A stretch of 64,000 nt of DNA from Glycine soja (lineage: Eukaryota > Streptophyta > Magnoliopsida > Fabales > Fabaceae). Below are positions 41,610 through 52,931 of the stretch, in pieces. The translations under genes were made by a program, and so were the position numbers. The stretch lies in contig NC_041007.1 in the NCBI RefSeq assembly GCF_004193775.1, positions 30,818,699 through 30,882,698 of the forward strand, written 5' to 3'. The notes beneath the pieces were generated by a model. The model made no database searches, was not told where the DNA came from, and worked only from the letters and a program-made list of their open reading frames with translations. Position 1 is the first letter of the stretch. The number at the start of each line of letters is the position of its first letter.

Positions 41610-43232
41610 ATGAGTCATCATTCAACTAGTGTTAATGATGAGGGTACTAGTCATAAGGGCCCTCTATCTAGAATCTTAGATGAGTTGAGTTCTCTCAAGT
41701 TATGGAAAGAAAAACAAGAGAGAAAAGAAAAAGGAAAAAAAAGAGTGGAAGAAACAAGTCAAGATGAAAGAGAGAAAATAAGAGAGGAAGAAAGAAGAAA
41801 AATAATAAAAGAAATGAAAAGAGAAAAACATGCCTCCTATAGTAGTCATGACTCTTGCAAGAGTTTAAGTGAAGAACTTAGCGACTATTATAGAGGGCGC
41901 CATAGTTCACATACTAAACATCACTCCCAAAGAAGGGAAAGGGATAGAAGGCCTCAAGAGGTTAACATTAGTCTTCCATATTTCCATGGAAAAGATAATG
42001 TTGAGGCCTACTTAGATTGGGAAATGAAGATTGAACAACTCTTTGCTTGCCATCATATTAGCGAAGAGAGAAAAGTTCCATTGGCTACCCTTATCTTTCA
42101 AGGGTATGCCCTCTATTGGTGGACTTCCCTTGTTAGGGAACGAAGGATTCATGGGGATCCTCCAGTAGAGTATTGGAATGATCTTAAGAGTGCCCTTAGG
42201 AAGAGGCACATTCCTCCCTACTATGAAAGGGAGCTTATGGACAAGCTCCAAAGGCTTAAACAAGGGAGTATGAGTATTGAAGAATACAGACAACAAATGG
42301 AACTACTCTTTTTAAGAGCTGGACTTAGGGAGGAGGAAAGGACAAGCATAGCGAGGTTCCTTAGTGGGCTTAATATGGAAGTAAGGGACAAGGTTGAACT
42401 CCTTCCATATAGGGACCTAGATGAACTAGTCCAACTTTGTATAAGAGTGGAACAACAACTAAAAAGAAAGCCTTCTTCAAAATCTTATGGCTTTCACTCT
42501 TATCCAAGGAAGGACCAAGCCCAAGGAGTTTTGGGGGCTACACCTTCAAAACCCAAGGAAGAAAAGGGTAAGACCATAGAGAAATACACCCCTAAGACTA
42601 GTTCCCAAGAAAGGACTAGCAACATTAAATGCTTCAAATGTCTTGGGAGAGGTCACATTGCCTCTCAATGCCCCACCAAGAAAACCATGATTATGAGGGG
42701 TCAAGACATTTATAGTAGTCAAGAGGAAACTACTTCTTGCCCTTCCTCTAGTGGAAGTGAAGATGAAGTAAGGGGTGAAGAGTCTAGTGAGGAAGTCTAC
42801 CCCCATGAAGAAGGTGACCTCTTAATGGTTAGAAGGCTCCTTGGAGGTCAATCTTGTGATCTATCTCAATCCCAAAGAGAGAACATATTTCATACAAGAT
42901 GCAAAATTTTAGATAAAACTTGTTCTCTCATTGTGGATAGTGGATCTTGTTGCAATTGTTGTAGCACAAGATTAGTTTCCAAGTTGAACCTCACTATCAT
43001 TCCCCACCCAAAACCTTATAAACTTCAATGGCTCAATGAGCAAGGGGAAATGATAGTTAACCAACAAGTGAAGGTACCTTTCTCCATTGGGACATATAAG
43101 GATGAAGTTAATTGTGATATAGTTCCCATGGAGGCAGGACATATTCTTTTAGGAAGGCCATGGCAATTTGATAGGAAGATCATTTACAATGGCCTAACTA
43201 ATGAGATTACCCTCACCCATCTTGGCACTTAA
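41610..43232 (+). CDS. R3 gag-protease
   Basis: A 540-codon frame from ATG 41610. Residues 30-75 form a charged, likely coiled-coil stretch. The Retrotrans_gag core is at 118-287 (SLPYFHGKDNVEAYLDWEMK, YALYWWTSL, FLSGLNMEV, VEQQLKRK). A CCHC zinc knuckle CFKCLGRGHIASQC is at 341-354. The retropepsin-like part is at about 435-530, with LIVDSGSCCN and LLGRPW. Gag packages the RNA and the protease matures the polyprotein. The frame ends in TAA (43230-43232); pol follows in the same frame at 43233, so a single codon separates them. The bases after the stop (TTTGTG) are not a known leaky context, so a nonsense mutation is the simpler reading. Confidence 0.93.
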   Translation: MSHHSTSVNDEGTSHKGPLSRILDELSSLKLWKEKQERKEKGKKRVEETSQDEREKIREEERRKIIKEMKREKHASYSSHDSCKSLSEELSDYYRGRHSSHTKHHSQRRERDRRPQEVNISLPYFHGKDNVEAYLDWEMKIEQLFACHHISEERKVPLATLIFQGYALYWWTSLVRERRIHGDPPVEYWNDLKSALRKRHIPPYYERELMDKLQRLKQGSMSIEEYRQQMELLFLRAGLREEERTSIARFLSGLNMEVRDKVELLPYRDLDELVQLCIRVEQQLKRKPSSKSYGFHSYPRKDQAQGVLGATPSKPKEEKGKTIEKYTPKTSSQERTSNIKCFKCLGRGHIASQCPTKKTMIMRGQDIYSSQEETTSCPSSSGSEDEVRGEESSEEVYPHEEGDLLMVRRLLGGQSCDLSQSQRENIFHTRCKILDKTCSLIVDSGSCCNCCSTRLVSKLNLTIIPHPKPYKLQWLNEQGEMIVNQQVKVPFSIGTYKDEVNCDIVPMEAGHILLGRPWQFDRKIIYNGLTNEITLTHLGT

Positions 43233-46200
43233 TTTGTGTTGCATCCTCAAACACCTTCACAGGTGGCCAGAGATCAACTAACTATGAAAGATAAGAGGGA
43301 TGAGGAAGAAAAACTAGAAAAACAAAATAAAAAGAAGGATAGTAAGGCCTTGTCTTCAAAGGCCAAGGGGAAGGAAAAAGAGGAAAAGGATTCCTCCAAG
43401 AAGATTGTTAAGAAGGAAAATCATTTTGCAACAAAAGGTGATATTAAAAGAGCACTCCTTCTTAAACAATCTTTCTACCTTTTCCTATCAAGGGAAACAT
43501 CCCTTAGCACTGCCACAATTCCTACATTTGAGACCTTACCCCCAAAGGTCCAAGAACTCTTACATGAATTTGGTGATATATTTCCCAAAGAGATACCCCC
43601 TGGGCTACCTCCTTTAAGGGGAATAGAACACCAAATAGATTTAGTCCCAGGAGCAAGCCTTCCTAATAGGCCAGCCTATAGGACTAATCCTCAGGAGACT
43701 AAGGAGATAGAGTCTCAGGTAAAAGAATTGTTGAAGAAGGGTTGGGTCCAAGAGAGCCTAAGCCCATGTGCTGTGCCAGTGTTGTTGGTGCCCAAAAAGG
43801 ATGGTACGTGGAGAATGTGTACAGATTGCAGGGCCATCAACAACATCACTGTAAAGTATAGGCACCCCATTCCTAGACTTGATGACTTGCTTGATGAGTT
43901 GCATGGTGCCAATATCTTTTCAAAAATTGATCTTAAAAGTGGGTATCACCAAATCAGGATGAAAAAGGGTGATGAGTGGAAAACCGCTTTCAAGACCAAG
44001 TTTGGTTTGTATGAATGGCTAGTGATGCCTTTTGGGCTCACTAATGCACCAAGCACCTTTATGAGGCTTATGCATCATGTCTTAAGGGATTTCATAGGTA
44101 GATTTGTAGTTGTTTATTTTGATGATATTTTAGTGTACAGTAGGAGCCTAGATGATCACTTAGGACATCTCAGGCAAGTTCTTTCAGTCCTTAGGAAAAA
44201 CACCCTCTATGCAAATATAGAGAAGTGTACTTTTTGTGTAGATAATATAGTTTTCTTAGGGTTTGTAGTTGGTAGAAATGGGGTCCAAGTGGACCCTGAG
44301 AAAATCAAGGACATCCAAGAATGGCCCACCCCAAAAAGTGTGGGAGATATTAGGAGCTTCCATGGGTTGGCAAGCTTCTATAGAAGGTTCGTTCCTAATT
44401 TCTCTACAATTGCATCACCTCTCAATGAGCTAGTGAAGAAGAATGTGGCATTTACCTGGGGTGAAAAGCAAGAGCAAGCCTTTGCTTTGCTCAAAGAAAA
44501 GCTTACTAAGGCACCTATTCTAGCTCTTCCTGACTTTTCTAAAACTTTTGAGCTAGAATGTGATGCCTCTGGAGTGGGAGTTGGAGCTGTTTTGTTGCAA
44601 GGTGGGCACCCTATTGCTTATTTTAGTGAAAAACTTCATGGTGCGACCCTTAACTACCCCACCTATGATAAAGAGCTTTATGCCTTAATAAGAGCACTCC
44701 GAACTTGGGAACATTACCTTGTTTCCAAGGAATTTGTCATTCATAGTGATCATCAATCACTTAAGTTCATTAGAGGGCAAAGCAAGTTAAACAAAAGGCA
44801 TGCAAAATGGGTAGAGTACCTAGAGCAATTTCCATATGTTATCAAATACAAAAAGGGAAAAACAAATGTGGTAGCTGATGCCCTCTCTAGGAGACATACA
44901 TTGTTTTGCTCACTAGGAGCTCAAATTTTAGGATTTGATAACATTAGGGATTTGTATGCTTTAGATGAACATTTCTCTCCCATTTACAAGAGTTGTGGGA
45001 AAAAGGCCCAAGATGGATACTATTTGGCTGAGGGGTATTTGTTCAAAGAGGGAAAGCTTTGCATAGCCCAAGGAACCATCAGGAAATTACTTGTGAAGGA
45101 GAGCCATGAGGGTGGGCTCATGGGCCACTTTGGGATAGACAAGACCCTTGTCTTACTCAAAGAAAAGTTCTATTGGCCCCATATGAAGAAAGATGTCCAT
45201 AAGCATTGCACTAGGTGTGTGGCTTGTTTACAAGCCAAGTCTAGGGTGATGCCTCATGGGCTATACACACCCTTACCCATTCCATCTGCACCTTGGGTAG
45301 ACATTAGTATGGACTTTGTCCTTGGGCTCCCTAGAACCCAAAGAGGTGTAGACTCTATCTTTGTAGTGGTGGATAGGTTTAGCAAGATGGCACACTTTAT
45401 ACCATGCCACAAGGTGGATGATGCTTCCCATATCTCAAAACTCTTTTTTAGGGAAGTAGTGAGACTCCATGGTGTGCCTAAGACCATTGTGTCAGATAGA
45501 GATGCTAAGTTCCTTAGCCACTTCTGGAAAACATTATGGGCTAAGCTAGGAACTAAGCTTCTTTTCTCTACCACTTGTCATCCACAAACTGATGGGCAAA
45601 CAGAGGTAGTGAATAGGTCTTTATCCACTCTTTTAAGGGCTCTTCTAAAAGGCAACCATAAGTCTTGGGATGAGTATCTTCCTCATGTAGAATTTGCCTA
45701 CAATAGGGGGGTTCATAGAACCACCAAGCAATCCCCTTTTAAGGTTGTCTATGGGTTCAATCCCTTAACACCCTTAGACCTCATTCCCCTCCCACTTGAC
45801 ACTTCTTTTATACATAAAGAAGGGGAATCTAGGTCAGAGTTTGTAAAGAAGTTGCATGAGAGGGTTAAGACCCAAATAGAGAACCAAACAAAGGTGTATT
45901 CAACTAAGGGCAATAGAGGAAGAAAGGAGCTAGTTCTTAATGAGGGGGACTGGGTTTGGCTCCATCTTAGGAAGGAAAGATTCCCTACTAAAAGGAAATC
46001 CAAGCTTAGCCCAAGAGGGGATGGACCTTTTCAGGTCTTGGAGAGGATCAATAATAATGCCTATAGGTTGGACCTCCCAAGAGAGTATGGAGTCAGCACC
46101 ACTTTTAATATTTCTGATTTAATTCCTTTTGCAGGTGGAGCTGATATAGAGGAGGAGGAACCAACAGATTTGAGGTCAAATCCTCATCAAGGGGGAGGGG

Positions 46201-46325
46201 ATGATGCAATCCTCCCTAGGAAAGGACCAGTTACCAGAGCCATGAGCAAGAGGCTCCAAGAGGATTGGGCTAGAGTTGATAAAGAAGGCCTTAGGGTTCT
46301 CATGAACCTTAGGGTAGATTTTTGA
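43233..46325 (+). CDS. R3 pol: RT, RNase H, integrase
   Basis: In frame with gag; no ATG precedes the first codons. Residues below count from 43236. A Lys-rich linker (20-60) comes first. RT has [30 protein letters not shown] and the catalytic [11 protein letters not shown] (YFDD at 294-297). RNase H has ECDASG (D443), E480, the HSD Asp and VADALSRR. Integrase has H624, H631, C661, C664, then the acids D693, D754 and E790. A GPF-type C-terminal module lies at about 927-965. The last 40 residues ([12 protein letters not shown] block) are encoded inside the 3' LTR. All catalytic residues are present and no frameshift is seen. A chromodomain is not obvious; the tail may be the CR-type motif of CRM elements. 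Confidence 0.93.
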   Translation, partial: FVLHPQTPSQVARDQLTMKDKRDEEEKLEKQNKKKDSKALSSKAKGKEKEEKDSSKKIVKKENHFATKGDIKRALLLKQSFYLFLSRETSLSTATIPTFETLPPKVQELLHEFGDIFPKEIPPGLPPLRGIEHQIDLVPGASLPNRPAYRTNPQETKEIESQVKELLKKGWVQESLSPCAVPVLLVPKKDGTWRMCTDCRAINNITVKYRHPIPRLDDLLDELHGANIFSKIDLKSGYHQIRMKKGDEWKTAFKTKFGLYEWLVMPFGLTNAPSTFMRLMHHVLRDFIGRFVVVYFDDILVYSRSLDDHLGHLRQVLSVLRKNTLYANIEKCTFCVDNIVFLGFVVGRNGVQVDPEKIKDIQEWPTPKSVGDIRSFHGLASFYRRFVPNFSTIASPLNELVKKNVAFTWGEKQEQAFALLKEKLTKAPILALPDFSKTFELECDASGVGVGAVLLQGGHPIAYFSEKLHGATLNYPTYDKELYALIRALRTWEHYLVSKEFVIHSDHQSLKFIRGQSKLNKRHAKWVEYLEQFPYVIKYKKGKTNVVADALSRRHTLFCSLGAQILGFDNIRDLYALDEHFSPIYKSCGKKAQDGYYLAEGYLFKEGKLCIAQGTIRKLLVKESHEGGLMGHFGIDKTLVLLKEKFYWPHMKKDVHKHCTRCVACLQAKSRVMPHGLYTPLPIPSAPWVDISMDFVLGLPRTQRGVDSIFVVVDRFSKMAHFIPCHKVDDASHISKLFFREVVRLHGVPKTIVSDRDAKFLSHFWKTLWAKLGTKLLFSTTCHPQTDGQTEVVNRSLSTLLRALLKGNHKSWDEYLPHVEFAYNRGVHRTTKQSPFKVVYGFNPLTPLDLIPLPLDTSFIHKEGESRSEFVKKLHERVKTQIENQTKVYSTKGNRGRKELVLNEGDWVWLHLRKERFPTKRKSKLSPRGDGPFQVLERINNNAYRLDLPREYGVSTTFNISDLIPFAGGADIEEEEPTDLRSNPHQGGGDDAILPRKGPVTRAMSKRLQEDWARVDKEGLRVLMNLRVDF
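46189..46202 (+). other. R3 polypurine tract
   Basis: An AAGGGGGAGGGG-type run abuts the 3' LTR. It is also part of pol ([10 protein letters not shown]). Confidence 0.85.
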
Positions 46326-47134
46326 GCCCATGGGCCAAGGCTGGGTCCACTCTTCTTTGTAAATAGTAGAATAGGTTGTTTTCTTATTTTGGGCCTTGTA
46401 TTTTGGCCATTCTAGTAGTATAGGGTTTTAGCCTTGTATTTCAGGGCATTTTGAGTAGTCTTTGTAGTAGGATTTTTTTTGTATTTTCATGTTTTTTTAT
46501 CATGGGGGTGAGCTTAGCTATTATAGGGGTGTGTAGCTAAGCTCTAGCTTCTCAAGAAAGCTTCTCACGGAGGTGAGCTTAGTTTTTAGATGGGTGTGTG
46601 TAGCTAAGCTCTAGCTTCTCAAGGAAGCTTCTCAAGGAGGTGAGCTTAGTTTTTAGATGGGTGTGTGTAGCTAAACTCTAGCTTCTCAAGGAAGTTTTCT
46701 CCAAGAAACTTCTCAAGGAAGTTTTCTTAAGAAAGCTTCTCAAGGAAGTTTTCTTAAGAAAGCTTCTCAAGGAAGCTACCTAGTCTATAAATAGAAGCAT
46801 GTGTAACACTTGTTGTAACTTTGATGAATGAAAGTCTTATGAGATACACTTCAAAGTTCCACTTCTTTCCCTCTTTTATTCCTTCAATTTCGTGCTCCCC
46901 CCTTCTCTCTTTCTTTTCCTCCATTAAAGCATCCTCTTCAAGCTTCTTATCCAAGGCAATTCTTGGTGGTGAAGCTCCTTCTTCCTTGGCTTATTCCCTA
47001 GTGGATGGTGCCTCCCCTCTCCTCTTCTCCTTTGCCTTCCGCTGCATCTCCATGGTGAAAAATCACCATTGAAGGACCTCATTGGAGCTCAAAGATCCAG
47101 CCTCCATAGAATCTTCACAAGCAAGCTTCCATCA
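46203..47134 (+). repeat. R3 3' LTR
   Basis: 932 bp. It has one extra 27-bp unit (AAGTTTTCTTAAGAAAGCTT...) near 46747-46773 relative to the 5' LTR. It contains the pol stop TGA at 46323-46325. Confidence 0.95.
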
Positions 47135-47139
47135 TTACC
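47135..47139 (+). other. R3 right target duplication TTACC
   Basis: Matches 38812-38816. Confidence 0.95.
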
Positions 47140-47880
47140 TCTGACAGTATGACCTATGAGAGCCTAAGCCCGACCATTAACTTGGCCTACATTAAGAAAA
47201 ACTGTTGGAATGTGGATGATCTAACAGTTAACTTCAAAGGGGTGAGGAAGGAAAGGGTGAGACCAGCTGATGTTCCTTCTTCTTCTATTCTACCAGCTCC
47301 TTCCACTTCTGGTACTCCTACACCAGCTCCTCTAGGCTTATCTACTCAGGACTCTCAGCGCTTTGAAGCCATGCTTCAGAGTATTCATTAGGGACAGATT
47401 TTATTAATGCAGAGCTTGTCAGTAGAGTAGTTCATTGAGAAGGTATCCTGGCCTGGAACCTTGCCTTCTGTTGTGAGAGATGGTGAGGGTCCCAGTACTC
47501 AAGTACCTCAACAGGTATAGGATGCATCATCTAAGGCCACCATCCCTAAGCCATTCGTTTTTGAGGCAGGCAAGGCACAGGTAAGGCAGGAGGCTGCTAC
47601 TCCAGAGAGATCACCACAGATTTCACGAGATCCACCCTCTCTAGTGGTGGATCAATCTTCTCTTCAGTAACTAGCAGATCCTCCTACACCAATGCTTGAT
47701 CTTCCAGCAGACCCGTCTACACCATTACTTGAGATTCCAGAGGACCCTGCCACACTAGTCTTGGGACTGACTACCACTTTTTCAGCCACTCTTGTGCTAC
47801 ATTTGACAGATAAGGAGGGCACTCAGGACCAGGAGACCCAACAGGATGACTAGTCACAGGAGTTTTAGATTCCTATTCTT
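47140..47880 (+). pseudogene. A third ORF, C-terminal part
   Basis: Picks up in phase after the R3 duplication: YESLSPTINLAYIKKNCWNV, then a Pro/Ser-rich segment to TAG at 47389-47391. Past that stop, the same low-complexity Pro/Gln/Glu-rich protein continues with further stops (47428, 47518, 47668 region) to about 47870. The tail is rich in DPPTPM-like and EIPEDP-like phrases. No membrane-spanning stretch is apparent, which weakens the case for a true envelope protein. Confidence 0.7.
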
Positions 47881-49957
47881 GTTTTTTTTATAAATATTAT
47901 AATTACGATGCTTTTAGTACACTTGTCTTGTTTGGGATATGGGTTTATATTTATGATTACCTACTTTTGATTGTGAATAGTAGTACGCATGTCTTGAAGC
48001 ATACTGAATAGTTTGACTTGATTATTTGAGTATGCAGTGGAAACATAATTATTTTTGTTGTGAAATTGGTGTTGTGAATTGATTCCATGAAAGGGTGAAG
48101 CATGTGTTGAAATCATGAGTTTTGAATGAGCATGTATGTTAGATGAGAAAGAACAAGAAAGTAGGATCATGATTAGAAATGTTAGTCAGTGGGCAGATTG
48201 ATTGAGAGAGAAAAGCTTGAACCATAACCCGGTGAGAGTGTGAACTTAATTGTTGAAAGAACGACTAGCTTAGAGCTATGATTTTTGTATCAATCTCTGA
48301 ATTTTAGAATGAAATGCATAAATGTGGATATGATGAAGGCCATTATACTTGTATATACAAGCTACTTGACTAAAAGTTTACCTGTTTATTAACGATGATA
48401 TCATTTGCGCCCATCTTTGAGCTGAATTGTAATTGTCAAATTGAACCCTAAGCTTTGAAATTATTATCTCCATTTACCTTGCTTAGGTTTTAGGAGAGCA
48501 CATTGGTTTAAGACAATTTTGCCCCAAATTTGGGGGAGTTTGTTGGATGGATAAATTTAAAGGTAAGAAACTACAACACACATAGCAAATTAATAAAATG
48601 TTATGTGTTCTCTATTAAAAAAAAGAGAAAAAAAGAGAGAAGAAAAAGAGAAATTCAAATGAATGTGTGTTGTTAAAACAAAGTCAAGTGGAATTTGCTT
48701 ATGTTGGAATTTGCTTTCATTTTGTTTTTCATGCATTGCATATGTTGGAATTTGCTTTTTAATCATTGAAAAGGGGGATATCAGCTTATAATGAGTCAGA
48801 GATATTGGGGGGTTGTTCTACATATTTTGAGAAAGTGGACTGAAAATAACTTAAAAACATTTTCAAGGAAACAGTCTACTCGCTAAGCGCGTATCGTGCA
48901 CTGAGTGCATCTCCTTATTTCGCCTGCACTAAGCGCCCAAACTCCTACATCTCAAGGTGATTGGCTCGCTAAGCTGGCCATGGGCGAGCTTAGCCCAATT
49001 CAAATTGATCTGAATTAGGCTAAGTGAGAATACACTTGCCAAGCGCATCATGCTTATTTGCTAAGCGTGGCGCACTTGTGCTAAGCCCAATTCCTTGTAT
49101 ATACAAGCTACTTTACCAAAGGTTTACCTGTTTATTAATGATGATATCATTTGCGCCTATCTTTGAGCTGAATTGTAATTGTCAAATTGAACCCTAAGCT
49201 TTTAAATTATTATCTCCATTTACCTTGCTTAGATTTTAGGAGAGCACATTGGTTTAAGACAATTTTGCCCCAAATTTGGGGGAGTTTGTTGGATGGATAA
49301 ATTTAAAGGTAAGAAACTACAACACACATAGCAAATTAATAAAATGTTATGTGTTCTCTATTAAAAAAAAAGAGAAAAAAAGAGAGAAGAAAAAGAAAAA
49401 TTCAAATGAATGTGTGTTGTTAAAACAAAGTCAAGTGAAAGGCTGATGAATAGGCTAAGTGGATTGAAAAGATGAACTGGGCTAGTTTAGGATTGGTGCT
49501 CTCTTAGAACTCAAGCTTTTGCATCCTAGAAAAACCAATATTTTTGTAGTCCAGCCTCATTACAAGCCAATAAAAGTCCTTCTGATTCAATTTGTGTATT
49601 TCTGACTTTATGGCATGAGATGAAGTACAAAGATTGGACCTCTTGTTAGCTATTATTGCTAAATAGCTTAAACACTTGTGCGTGAGTGATATAGTGGCCG
49701 TGAGAATTTGGTTAAGTATCTTTCCATGAAATCTGTCACCTGCCTAGCTTTATTTAATTGTGTTGCTAACTAACATGTTCTTTTCTCTGAAAAACTGCAT
49801 GTCTTGTGAAAATCAATTGGTAAAGGCATTTTTGTTTCATTTGTTATAATGCAACTAATATTTTGGGAGTTACACACCTTTGTACATAATCACTGCATGT
49901 TTTGTCACTTGGGAACCAGTGAGATGTTCTTTATTTGCTTGAGGACAAGCAAAACTG
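47881..49957 (+). other. A 3' region with internal duplication
   Basis: No gene supported. The segment at about 48341-48690 is repeated at 49090-49437 with few differences. Between them (about 48715-49070) lies a copy of 27243-27600 from behind integrase. AAATTTGGGGGAGTTTGTTG occurs at about 48524 and 49265 and resembles the polypurine tract and LTR start of the element. Confidence 0.8.
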
Positions 49958-49973
49958 TAAATTTAGGGGAGTT
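49958..49973 (+). other. A polypurine tract
   Basis: TAAATTTAGGGGAGTT directly before TGTTAGTCGG, the LTR start. Less purine-rich than usual but typical in form for Athila-type elements. Confidence 0.55.
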
Positions 49974-51269
49974 TGTTAGTCGGATAATACGACTAACTTT
50001 TGTGTAAGAAACTTGTGTAAATTGTATACAACTCCTCCCATTTATGGTCATTTTGTAGTGTTGTAATTACTTTTTGTTAAATATAGGTAATAAGTACTAA
50101 GTATCCCCATTGTGTGTATTTAATGATCATTCCTTTTCAATTTTAGGCTAATTAGGCGAGCCATCCACTAAGCGCAGCAGTTCATGGCTAAACGCGTAGA
50201 AGATCCTGGAAGTAGACGAGTTGTCATGATGCGCTCAGCGAGAATCAATTAGCTAAGCGCACCACTTGAACCTCCAGGTTGAGCGAGCTTGACTGGCGCT
50301 AAGCTAGAAGTCACTTACACGCGCTAAGCGAGCCTATCTCCCGCTAAGTGCACGCCTCCCAATAGAATTGCCTATTTAAAAGCTGAATCTTGAAATTGAG
50401 GGGGTTGTTGAGTTGTTTTTTAGAGTTTCTGGCGGTGGAGAGACTGGAGAGAACCGAGCTTGAAGAGGAAGCCATCTTGCGAAGCATTGGATGAGATTTT
50501 GAGTGATTATGAGGTTTGTAGAGGTGGAGGAGACATCCCTACTACCTGTAATTCTTCAATCTTTCACTTTATCTTCTCTTTGTTGTAAAAGAAGCCTCCA
50601 TGCTATGGAGAGCTAAATCCTCAGTTGGTTCTTCCAATGGGGTACTTGATGTAAATACTTTTATATCTATCTGATGATGTTTTATGTGTTCTTTGTACTA
50701 TCAGTACTTCATGTTAGTATGCTTTTGCCTTGATCACGTAGATGCATGCTTAGCTAGGGTCACTCAACATTGAGAATTGGTTTGATCCTTAGAACTTGAT
50801 AGGACGGGGATAGTTTATCGTATTGTCACGAGGGATCGGGGTACGGTAACCTAGTTGTTGGTAAAAATGTCTTAATGCGGTCCTGGTCAAGTTTAGTCCA
50901 ACAAGAGGGATCTGAGGATGATGCTTGACTAGGATTAGGCTAAACATGCACGAGACATCAGGGTTTAACAGTCTAGGAGACATCATAGAACACAAAAACA
51001 TTGTAAGGTAGAGAACATCTTTAATAACATCAGACATCCAGTAGAAAGACCAACACGTTCTTTATCTGTCTTCACACACCACTATTCACGTGATTTACTG
51101 TTGAATAGTTTAGTTGCATACTTATTCATACCATGCACCAAACTTCCATCCAAAGGCACTTATTTACTGAACCACAACTTTACCAATTAAAACAAGTTCC
51201 TAGAGAGTTCGATACTCGGTATTCATTTACCGTTTTACACTACTTGCGCGATCCGGTGCACTTGTCGGT
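49974..51269 (+). repeat. A 3' LTR (right end uncertain)
   Basis: Starts TGTTAGTCGGATAATACGAC. It contains GCTAAGCG motifs (50150-50350) and TTCGATACTCGG ... CCGGTGCACTTG, a phrase common near the 3' end of Athila-type LTRs. It merges near 51255-51280 into O2 LTR sequence, so its exact end and any target duplication are lost. Confidence 0.72.
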
Positions 51270-52053
51270 CGTCGAACATTCGTTCTTTGTTCTTCATCCG
51301 GTTAGTGTTTGCTTTAAGGATTTGAATTTGATTTATGGACCCTTAGGGGTCCCCTTTATTGTTTGTGCATCTTCATCTCCTTCTTCGATGATCGGTGATC
51401 TTTTTCTTTGTTTAAAGCGAGTTTCGCCCGATTGTTCATACCGTTATCTTGCTTAATGACCATTAAAATAAAATTCAACATATCGTTTATGTTGTAATCT
51501 CACTTAATTACTGTTTAAATGAATTTCAACCGATCATTTGTGTTGTAGTCTCACTTAATCACCGTAATGTTCCGGCCGATCATTTGTGTCATAAACTCTT
51601 TTCATCAATGTAAAATAAGTTTTAATCGGTCATTAATGCCGCAAGTAATCTTAAAAAAGGATTGAAGATTAATAAGCAAAAAACCAAATAAAACCAACTC
51701 ATAAACTTCTTCATTTCATCAATATAATCAAGAGGTTGTTCAAAGGTCCAACGCCTTAAAGATTCTCTCTTTTCAAAAATCAAGAGATCGTTTCGAGGTC
51801 CAACGCCTTAACAATTCTCTACTTTCAAAAACCAAGAGGTCATTTCAAGGTCCAACGCCTTAACGACTCTCTCCTCTTTTCAAAAATCAAAAGATCGTTT
51901 TGAGGTCCAACGCCTTAAATGACTTTTGTTCGGTTAAAATCAATCTTTCAAAAAAGATAAAAATAATTTAACCAACAAATTTCAGACTTAAAGAACTACG
52001 TAGGTCGGTTTGAATTCCTCATCGCACCCGAGGATACGTAGGAGCACATAGCA
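51270..52053 (+). repeat. O2 5' LTR fragment
   Basis: Matches about 58755-59495 of the 3' LTR (CATCCGGTTAGTG ... CGAGGATACGTAGGAG). The start (promoter part) and the end next to the primer site are both missing. It includes CGTTTCGAGGTCCAACGCCT-type repeats at 51730-51920. Confidence 0.8.
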
Positions 52054-52931
52054 AACTTAGGGGCTTTTGGATCTTTTCCATTAGATTCCTAAATTAGGGG
52101 CACATAGCAAACTTACTCTGTCATATTCCTTGATTGCATCATGCATCTCTTCATGGCATCATAATTGGCATATCATTCCTACATCATATTCATGCACTGC
52201 ATTTGCATAAAACACCGCATTATCATACACATTCCTTTAGCATGCTTTTGTTCTTCCAGCTGAAGCGTGAAAGTTCGTACCACATTCTTAGTTACATGTG
52301 TTGGATACCATGATGATGGCTATAAACCAACCCTGTTGGGATTATACGCTCATTTCTCTAACAAAAAATGATTGAAAACCATGTACCTAATGCATGGTTA
52401 ACTAGGAAAGTGATGGTTCTTCAGGTATCTCAATCTCATAATTACATTTGCCATGCATATCATAAGTATGTCCGAGTCATTCATCTCTATGAGATGTGGT
52501 CGAAGTATGGCCAATCAAGATTTCTTTTCCTTGGAGTATGGGGTTGAACCAAGCACATGTTTTAAGAAAAGGTTCATCAAGTCAAGGTCAAGTATGGAAG
52601 TAACCAGCTTGCAAAAGTTGGGGCAGAAGATGGATCAAGTTACATCGTTTCTTTGTCTGCTGCCAACACATAAAAATTAAGGATTGTTGACGTCCATGTG
52701 TTATTTCCAGTTTCACTTGGACAAGATGTGATGGACCATGTTGTTTTAATGAAAATCTAGATTGATTCAACCTTATATCCTGTGTAAAATTCACAATACT
52801 TCAACCATGCATCATTCTCATACAACCATGCTTTTCATTGGTTGCATTGCTCATCGTATTCTTTCCTTGAAATCAGAACTGTAATCATTGTTATCAAAAG
52901 GAAAGAATGCACTTTATGACACCCTTACCAG
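52054..52931 (+). other. O2 leader
   Basis: No gene recognised. GGGGCACATAGCAAACTTA occurs twice (52046-52115 area), a short local duplication. The primer site is not found, consistent with the deletion at 52053. Confidence 0.5.

Larger units (their letters stand above)
38817..47134 (+). mobile_element. R3: complete chromovirus-like Ty3/gypsy element (8.3 kb), young
   Basis: LTRs of 906 and 932 bp differ by about eight substitutions and one 27-bp tandem duplication. There is a perfect 5-bp duplication TTACC, a primer site, polypurine tract, gag-protease frame and a 1029-codon pol frame. By eye the LTR divergence is near 0.9 percent, which suggests insertion within the last few hundred thousand years at usual plant rates. 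Gag style and a pol that ends inside the 3' LTR point to the CRM (centromeric) clade of chromoviruses, but Reina-type is possible. One in-frame TAA separates gag-protease from RT. Confidence 0.93.
25991..51269 (+). mobile_element. A: Athila-type element with envelope-position ORF, 5' half lost, heavily nested
   Basis: The plus strand shows integrase (25996-27078), a GCTAAGCG-rich spacer, a third ORF in the envelope position (38064-38816 and 47140 onward), a long 3' region, a polypurine tract and a 3' LTR (49974 to about 51269). LTR, gag, protease and RT of the 5' half are missing, deleted at the junction with R2b near 25990. Solo LTR C3 sits in the spacer and R3 in the third ORF. The three-ORF plan fits the Athila/Calypso group of legume elements. 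It is a dead copy. Confidence 0.82.

Noticed and set aside
38064..47880. True envelope glycoprotein
   Set aside because: The position fits an env-like ORF, but I see no signal peptide, fusion peptide or membrane anchor; the sequence looks like the plant transposon protein family.
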